From: Blastomyces gilchristii SLH14081
Lineage: Eukaryota > Ascomycota > Eurotiomycetes > Onygenales > Ajellomycetaceae
Direction: 5' to 3'
DNA: 64,000 bases
NCBI RefSeq assembly: GCF_000003855.2
Contig: NW_003101679.1
Location: forward strand, 3,670,561-3,734,560
The notes under the pieces: model-generated
Seen by the model: the letters and a program-made list of their open reading frames with translations, nothing else
Told to the model about the DNA's origin: nothing
Databases searched by the model: none
In this document: piece by piece, positions 57,244 to 64,000 of the stretch
Layout of the letters: every line of letters starts with the position of its first letter
Numbering within the stretch: the stretch's first letter is position 1
Program-made: the position numbers and the translations under genes

Positions 57244-58390
57244 GTCTAATGATAATATGAGAGAACCTCTGAACATAAGTATAGACACAGTGCCACAGTG
57301 GCTCTGAGCAATGTTGAAACTATAACAACAATAAATAGCTGATATGCATGCAACTCAACAATGCTAATATGAAGAGATTTAATAACTAACTCACACAATT
57401 TCAACATCTACAGAATTGAATACAAAAGTGCTGAAAGAATGCTTAAATGCTTTTACATATTTCAATGCTTTCAATCTCACTCTCTACTCATTATAAAGAA
57501 TGGAAATGCTCATGAAACTGAGTATAGATGAAGATGCCATCAGTTCATTAATTAATCAAGATTGATATATCAATGAATGATTGAAAGATTATGTGAAACA
57601 GAAGTTTCATTCATGAATGAAAGCATGTGAATCAGCATTGCAGATATCTGATAATATTATGAAACATCTTGATATTCTGTTCTGAGACACTGCTATACAA
57701 CAGAAAGTATTAGATTAACTACAGAGTATCTGATAGAGAAACATTTCTCTTACAACATTCATTCCTGACTTCAATATCAAGATTCTAGAAGCAGATGATC
57801 AATCTTGAAAGAATTAAATGAAGATTAACATGCTCAAGAAGACATTAACTTTTGAACTCTTACAAGCTCTTGTAAGTGTAGATGAAGATCAGACTTATAA
57901 AGACTTCTACACACAGCTTCAGATAATGAATGACTGTCTTACTAAGCTCAAGAATATACAGAACAGTGACAGAAGATATTACATCTCAGTAACTTATACA
58001 CCTGCACTGAGGAATAACAATAATGCAGATATCATGAATTGTGTAGACTTGAATATCTATGCATAAGCAAGAGTCTTCACTATCTGAACAGGCTTTTAAG
58101 TTTCTGAGATCACTCTCAAAGAAGTTACTGATCAATGTCAATGTGAAGTGTGCATTAACTGTAACTGATCAGAACACATTACTTTCAACTGCTAATCAAT
58201 CTATATGTCTTCATACTTGAGAGAAAGATCAGTGTCTTCTTATTTAAAGAATGAATCAGTATCTGTCTGTATCAACCATGTTACATTAGAGAATGATTCA
58301 GAAGATAACTATAAGAATGTCTCAGTGAAACAGAGAAAAGATTAGCTTCTGTTCAAATTCATAAACAGAAGCTTGAAGAGATTAGATGAT
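57244..58390 (+). pseudogene. A4 gag with zinc knuckle (dead)
   Basis: The start MSNDNMREPLNISIDTV at 57244 is the ATG shared with A1 and A3. Stops are mainly TGA at likely Trp. An open helical block of 82 codons is at 57818-58066. The zinc knuckle at 58151-58192 is CINCNxSEHITFNC, a perfect CX2CX4HX4C apart from a TGA at the sixth position (aromatic in most knuckles). It would form the particle and package RNA. Confidence 0.82.
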
Positions 58391-61300
58391 AACAATTTAA
58401 AGAGAAGATGACAATGAATGCAATTCTTATATCTACTGTGATTGATAATATATATAATATGAAAGCCATAATAGACAGCAGTCTATACTACTATACAATG
58501 ATAAAATCTTCAGTTGTAAGATATCATAACCTTCAGTGTATTTCTTTATCAAAACCTTGACTTCTCACAGGATTTGATGATTTAAAAGACATTTGTATCT
58601 ATTACATGATGAAGCTGATCATAGATGTGAGAGAATATCAATGTGAAGATGTCTATGCATATGAAGTTAATAATCTTGATTATAATCTTATATTAGAACT
58701 TGTCTGACTATCTGAACAAGGCATCTTATTAAATGCTTAAAATAGAAGCTTGATATTCTCTAACAATGATAGAATTCACAAAGATGACATTTATAAGACT
58801 ATTAATCTGACACAGATCTCTGTCAATATCTATGAAATGCTTAGAAAAAGAAGTCACTGAAAGAATCACTGATAGCAGAATCATGTGTCAATCTATTCTA
58901 TCAGTCTCACTGATATTAAAAAGACTCTAGAAAAATTATCTTATATTACAATAACAGACTCTCATACAAAACTCTCTCAATAATATCATGAATATCTAGA
59001 TATCTTTTAATAAGATAATATTATAAACATACTCTTCTTATAAGATCTCAGAGTGAATCACAGTATCAAGTTAGAGAAAAAGAATGATAAGAATCTCAAA
59101 TCATTATAAGACTCTCTTTATAACATGTCATAAGATGAACTTCTTCTCCTTTGAAAGACACTTAATAATCTATTGAATAAAGAATTCATACATATTAGCA
59201 ACTCTTCCACTGCAGCTTCTATTCTCTTTGCAAAGAAATCAGATAAAGAACTTCAATTCTGTGTGAACTACTGAGATCTGAACAGATTGATAAAGAAAGA
59301 TTGATACTTCTTATCTCTTATCAATGAAACCCTAGCATGGATTGAGTGAGCTCAATGATTTATAAAACTAGATATCATTACTGTGTTTTATAAGATTTAT
59401 ATCATCAAAGAAGATGAATAACTTACAGCATTCTGAACATATTATAGTCTCTTTGAATAAATAGTCACACTCTTTGAACTGACTAATACTCTCAGTACAT
59501 TTCAGAAGTATATCAACTGAGCACTCTGAGATTTTCTTAATAAGTTTGTATCTACTTATCTAGATGACATTCTCATCTTCACTGATAAATTTAGAAAAGA
59601 ATATCAAGAGTATGTATAAAAGATATTATAATGACTATAAGAAGCAGAACTATTAATAGATATTGATAAGTATAATTTTGAAGTCAAGAGTATTAAGTAT
59701 CTGAGTTTTATTATAGAAGCTGACAAGAGAATTTAAATGAATTCTGAGAAAGTCTCTGCTATTCTTGAATAAGAAGCTCTGTATACTGTGAAAAATATAT
59801 AAAGCTTCATTGAATTTGTTAACTTCTATCAGCAATTTATATGAAACTTCTCAGATATCATGAGATCACTTACAGATCTTACTAAGAAAGACTCAGTATT
59901 TTAATAATCAGTGAATGCTGAAGCTGCATTTATACAGATGAAGAAGATGTTCATTAATACTTCTTTACTGATAATATTTGATTCTGATTATAAGATAGTT
60001 ATTGAAACTGATTTCTCTGACTATATAACAGAAGAAGTGATATTATAATATGATAATAAAGATATTTTACAATCATGTGTTTTTATATCTAAGAAACTGA
60101 GTTCTACTGAATGTAATTATGAGATCTATAATAAGAAACTTCTCACAATTATACATTGTTTAGAAGAATGAGACTCTGAACTCTGAAGTGTCTCTGAATT
60201 TGAGATAGTCACAGATCATAAGAATCTCAAATACTTTATAATTACTTATAAACTCATTAAATAATAGATATAATAATCTGAGTTCTTAAGCTGCTTTCAT
60301 TTTACAATACACTATCATTCTGATAGTCAGAACTCAATGACAGATACTCTCTTACAATGAGAGTAAGATATATTATCTGATATAACAGATACTTACTGAA
60401 TGAATCAAGAGCATCAGCTCTTGAATCTGAAGATACTAGTTAATCAAGATAGAACAGTTCATGACACTATATATACATCTTCAGTTAGAACTGTCATTGA
60501 TATCTTCACTTTCTCTACACTGAATAAACTGTGATATACAGCAGCTCAGATAAATGAACTTCTTCAGACTCTCACTGAAGCAGTATATTAAGAAGCACTC
60601 TGATTTTCTTCAGAACTATATATAAGAACTGATATCTCAGAATGTTCAATTGATGATAATAATACTCTATGATTTCATGAATAATGCTGAGTCTCTCACT
60701 CTGAACTCTTATACACTCAGATAATACAAGAGATGCATAATTTATATATAATCAGTTATTCAGGCTGTGAACAACTGTATAGAATAATCTCCTGAGAGTT
60801 CTACTAATCTGAGATATTAAATAGTATCAGACACTTCATCTGAAACTGCAATCACTGTTCTTCTGTTATCTTATGAAAGAACTGTAGAAAAGATCTATTA
60901 AAATCACTCAATATTCTCAATAGAATCTGATAAGATATAGTAATTAACTTCACTATCAATCTATCTGAGAGTAAGAGTTATAGAAACATCCTGGTCATTA
61001 TAAATCAACTGAGTAAAGATATAATATTGAAATCTTGTAATAAGATGAATACTGAATAAGTTACTGAAGCTTTTCTACAGAGCTCATTCTATCAGATATA
61101 CAGATTACTGAGATTTATAGTATCAGATCAGAGTTATCAATTTGTGAGTACTCTCTGAACAAGAATCTGTCAAGTTCTCAAGATTATACACTGTCTATCA
61201 ACTGTTTATCACTCTGAGACTGATGATGTATCAGAATAGATAATTCAGACTGTGAAGAATTATCTCTATAAGTTCTGTAACTACTTATAAGATAATTAAT

Positions 61301-61997
61301 ATAATCTTCTTCTACATACAGAGATCACTATCAATGATTGAGATGCTATTTTAACAGATATAAGTCTGTTCTTTCTTATATATAGATATCACATGAAAGT
61401 GTTGAATCTTCTAGAGACTACACAGTTCATATCAGATCTTCACAGTTCAATTCAGATTGCTGATAATATAGTAATGAAACTCTAAGATATCTGTGATTAA
61501 GCAGAGATCTTCATGATAACTGTGAAATAAGATTAAGAGAATCAAATCAATGTTCACTAAGATTCTACTGAATAATATAAAATAGAAGATCCGATATAAT
61601 TGAATCTTAAGAATATATAAATTACATGTTCATCTCATATACTAGATTATCATTATATCAAGTATAAAGTGATAGAAGTTCTAGATAGTCACAACTACTG
61701 TCTTAACACATTATCAGAAATTCATGATGTATTTCACACAAGCTTGCTTCACTATGCTATTACTGATTCATTCTCTTCTCAACTGACTTCTGACTGACAG
61801 TTATCAGGCATCATAGAAGAAGATAATGAGCTTGAGTGAGAGATTGAGAATATTCTCAATGAGAGACTCTGTGACTGCAGTCAGTAATATCTTATGAAAT
61901 GAGTCAGCTACAATTAACTGATCTGAACTCTAAGTTCTGTGTTATCTGAAACAGCAGCTCTTGATCAATGAGAACTGCTTCTGAAAGAGAGGGCTAA
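58391..61997 (+). pseudogene. A4 pol: protease, RT, RNase H, integrase, chromodomain (dead)
   Basis: Protease: AIIDSS near 58470 and LDYNLILEL near 58678-58704. RT: FCVNY near 59261, KLDIITVFYKI near 59370, and intact YLDD at 59557-59568 in STYLDDILIFTD. RNase H: IETDFSDY near 60003, [15 protein letters not shown], and TDHKNLKYF near 60210. Integrase: CNHC of the zinc finger near 60850, VSDQSYQF and ETDDVSE of the catalytic core. Chromodomain at about 61815-61960: LEWEIENILNERL and YLMKWVSYN (W is TGA). PPT GAAAGAGAGGGCTAA adjoins the 3' LTR. Stops throughout at W and Q codons. Confidence 0.88.
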
Positions 61998-62306
61998 TGT
62001 GGTGGGCTGCGCCTGATCAATCATATAGACTATTTCATTACACTTCACAGATTTCAATCACTTCATTCTTGAACACATACACTCTGATTCTCAGTCATTC
62101 TCAATCACTGATCCTCAGCTGCTATGAACACGCGTATATTCTCCCACCCCGAAGCTCCACCACATACACCACCACATACGCATATAAATATCCACCTTGA
62201 TCACTGATTCTCACACTTTCTCTTTCTTTCCTTCTCTAACATTTTTATCTTTGTTATATAAGACCTATCAATATTATACCGATCTATTCAGCGTAGGCCT
62301 CTTACA
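61998..62306 (+). repeat. A4 3' LTR (309 bp)
   Basis: Starts TGTGGTGGGCTGCG and ends CTCTTACA. Compared with the 5' LTR it has lost CpGs in the first half (GAACACATACACTC against GAACGTGTACACTC) but kept others (ACACGCGTATATTC). All differences noted are transitions. Confidence 0.92.
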
Positions 62307-62311
62307 CTTAT

Positions 62312-63050
62312 GATAGTGCTGTGAATAATTATAATCGGCTCAAGTCTTATATCTTTGCTTTTATAAGTTATGAATCATTTATTAAGTTGTGTAAGATCTG
62401 TCTCTGTAGTTCTTTCAATGTGTATATTCTCAGAGAATGTGATTTGAGTATTTTATATAACTCAAATCATCTAGATTGAAACTTCTCAGAATTCTCATTA
62501 TGTATGAGAACTCACATTCTCATCTTGAGACTTGATTTCTTAACTAGTAAGTCTCATATTCTTTTTGATTGAATTGCTTAATTCAGAAGTAACTTGTTAG
62601 CTTTTGCATGTGCATGACTGATCTCTTTTAATCTTGGTTTCATGTCTGCAACTGTTGTGTCTGTAACTGCTGTTTCTGCTGTGTCTGCAACTGCTGTTCT
62701 CTCTCTCATCTTTTTCAAAGCATTCTCTGGAATGCGCGGATGCAATTCATACAACAGATAGAATGATGAATGCTTAGAGACTGCATGCTGTTAAATTCAC
62801 ATAATTAATAGCACCTGTCTGAGATATTCATCTCATAGTCTTGTAGACTTGTTCACTAGATATTTCATCAGCATGTTACTCAAGATTTCATTCAAGTGTT
62901 TCATCTTTCTGTTTATCTGTGAATAATATGATATTGTTCTATGATATCTTGTCTGTAACTGGCTCATGAAATGCCTCACTACTTCTTCTATGAGATTTGC
63001 ACTGTTATCAGTCAGAATCTCACACAGTATTTCATAATTAACATAGATCT
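62312..63050 (-). pseudogene. B3 integrase core and C-terminal domain (dead)
   Basis: Minus-strand continuation of B3 after A4. The open stretch around 62833-63050 reads YEILCEILTDNSANLIEEVVRHF, with the second catalytic Asp region, and QINRKMKHLNEIL, where Lys replaces the expected catalytic Glu as in B1. The YEL-PRI block maps to 62715-62760 and the GC-rich ATGCGCGGATGC phrase there is one of few CpG sites left. Cut near 63050 by L3. Confidence 0.8.
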
Positions 63051-64000
63051 TATTATTATTATTCTTCAATTATAGATGTATGCAGTCAGACACTATGACA
63101 TCTACCTGAGAACTTTAGTTCTCAGGGTTTTTTCTATGTCTGTAAAGTTAACTATTGTACATTCATCAATTTCAGATATGCAAAATCAGAAAATTCCAGC
63201 TCAGAATACAAAAACTGTTTACAAATTGCAGTGTTTTAACATCTTTTGATACTTTGAAACCATTTGACAATATCATGACAAAAGAAAAGAGAGAAATAAC
63301 ACAGTCTCAAAGATAGACACATTAAATAGATAGATAGAAAGAAATTGAAAGAAAAAGATACAGAAAAAGATAAAGTAAAGAGAGACTATAACAAAACAAA
63401 TTATTAAAAGAGAGTGTATAGCTGTTTTAACAGACTATATCTGATTGATTTCCTCCTCTTCATATTCAGATAATTCTGAATTTAGCCATTTTCTTGTAGC
63501 TGCTTGAGTTTCTGATAGAAAGTCTATTAAGTATTTAATTCCTGTCTCAGTTGAGAATAAGAATCTCATATTTAATTGATTTAGATCATACTTCTCTTTC
63601 AATCTGGCTCTGAGACTATTGTATAATGCACAGTGCATTATAATATGCTCAGGATTCTTATTTGTATTGCAGAATGAGCATTCTATTGAGTCAAATCTAT
63701 CATCAAATCTTTGTATATAAGATTTGAAATAGCCATGTCCTAGTTTCAGCTGTATTATAGATGAGAATATTTTCTTTTTACATTTAATTGAACAAGATTT
63801 CCACTTGAGTTTTGTTTCAAATCTTGAATAATGTATACTCTTCTTTTGTTTCTGTCAGCTTTCATTCCACTTGTCTAAACAAGATTCTTTTATTTTTCTC
63901 TTTATAAAAGACCAGGACATAATTTTTTGAATAGATCTGCTTAATTCTGCACCCTTTTTTGCAGCTGAATCAGCCAATTCATTGCCATGAATATTCATAT
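63051..64000 (-). mobile_element. LINE L3, 3' part, runs off the window
   Basis: Minus-strand LINE of the L1/L2 family in B3. The left edge is the (ATT)n reverse complement of the tail, then ATTCTTCAATTATAG, matching the L2 end. The 3' UTR (63070-63440) carries the hairpin at 63105-63126 with a perfect 9-bp stem CCTGAGAAC/GTTCTCAGG. The body continues past 64000, so its target duplication cannot be checked. Confidence 0.9.
63435..64000 (-). pseudogene. L3 ORF2 C-terminus: RNase H end and zinc-finger-like tail
   Basis: Stop codon at 63435 with an open 67-codon stretch reading to MHCALYNSLRARL, close to L2. Further upstream (to 64000) the phase matches the L2 region HGNELADSA through the CSFCN...HC segment. 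Few substitutions separate it from L2, among them TGA for Trp in the stretch near 63860 (SWQ of L2 reads S-TGA-Q). Its activity cannot be judged because most of the ORF is outside. Confidence 0.85.

Larger units (their letters stand above)
56625..62306 (+). mobile_element. Gypsy element A4, complete, plus strand
   Basis: A 5682-bp family A chromovirus in B3, with 309-bp LTRs and target duplication CTTAT at 56620-56624 and 62307-62311. It is the only family A copy on the plus strand and shows the cleanest self-priming pair, zinc knuckle and YLDD. Coding frames are broken by TGA and TAA codons. Confidence 0.93.
48105..63050 (-). mobile_element. Gypsy element B3, split by L2 and A4
   Basis: Third family B copy, on the minus strand, inserted in Copia D after CAAT (48101-48104). 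Own pieces are 48105-50162, 55741-56624 and 62312-63050: 3' LTR, antisense gene, and the C-terminal half of integrase. L3 interrupts it at about 63051, inside the integrase core, so gag, RT and the 5' LTR lie beyond the window. The antisense gene is the best-preserved of the three copies in its Cys motif. Confidence 0.88.

Overview
This window is a block of nested, mutated transposable elements from a fungus, most likely a filamentous ascomycete. I see no host gene in it. The sequence is AT-rich and nearly free of CpG. Copies of the same element differ mostly by C:G to T:A transitions, and Trp codons have become stops throughout, as expected after a RIP-like process. The species cannot be read from the sequence. 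I use local names: L1-L3 (one LINE family), A1-A4, B1-B3 and C (Ty3/Gypsy LTR elements), D (Ty1/Copia), one tRNA-derived SINE, and two hAT-like MITE copies.

Layout: 1-295 is the only low-copy, fairly unmutated stretch. MITE copy 1 follows at 296-802. LINE L1 starts near 935 and is the oldest layer. It is split by A1 (2399-8201), MITE copy 2 (8300-8803), a 100-N gap with a GC-rich fragment (9165-9421), A2 (9606-29281) and B2 (30213 onward). A2 is itself split by A3 (12361-18082) and B1 (20475-28745). B2 is cut at 38274 by Copia D. D is split by C (38674-45922), the SINE (47035-47406) and B3 (48105 onward). B3 is split by L2 (50163-55740), A4 (56625-62306) and L3 (63051 to the end). Target-site duplications can be read for most insertions: 5 bp for A, C and D, 4 bp for B1, 8 bp for the MITEs and 13 bp for L2 and the SINE. 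The right ends of L1, B2, D, B3 and L3 lie outside the window, giving at least five nesting levels.

How the parts work: A and C are chromodomain-bearing Gypsy elements (chromoviruses). Their primer-binding sites match an internal LTR sequence rather than a tRNA, which suggests Tf1/sushi-type self-priming. B is a longer Gypsy element (8.3 kb) with a tRNA-type primer site, a small frame before gag, and a cysteine-rich gene antisense to pol at its 3' end. C carries an antisense frame at the same place with the same Cys motif, so two different Gypsy families share an undescribed accessory protein. The LINE has a zinc-knuckle ORF1 and an ORF2 with endonuclease, reverse transcriptase and RNase H. 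The SINE has a tRNA-Ser/Leu-like head and a 3' end resembling the LINE tail, so it probably borrows the LINE machinery. L2 is the least damaged autonomous copy. All autonomous elements visible here carry inactivating changes.
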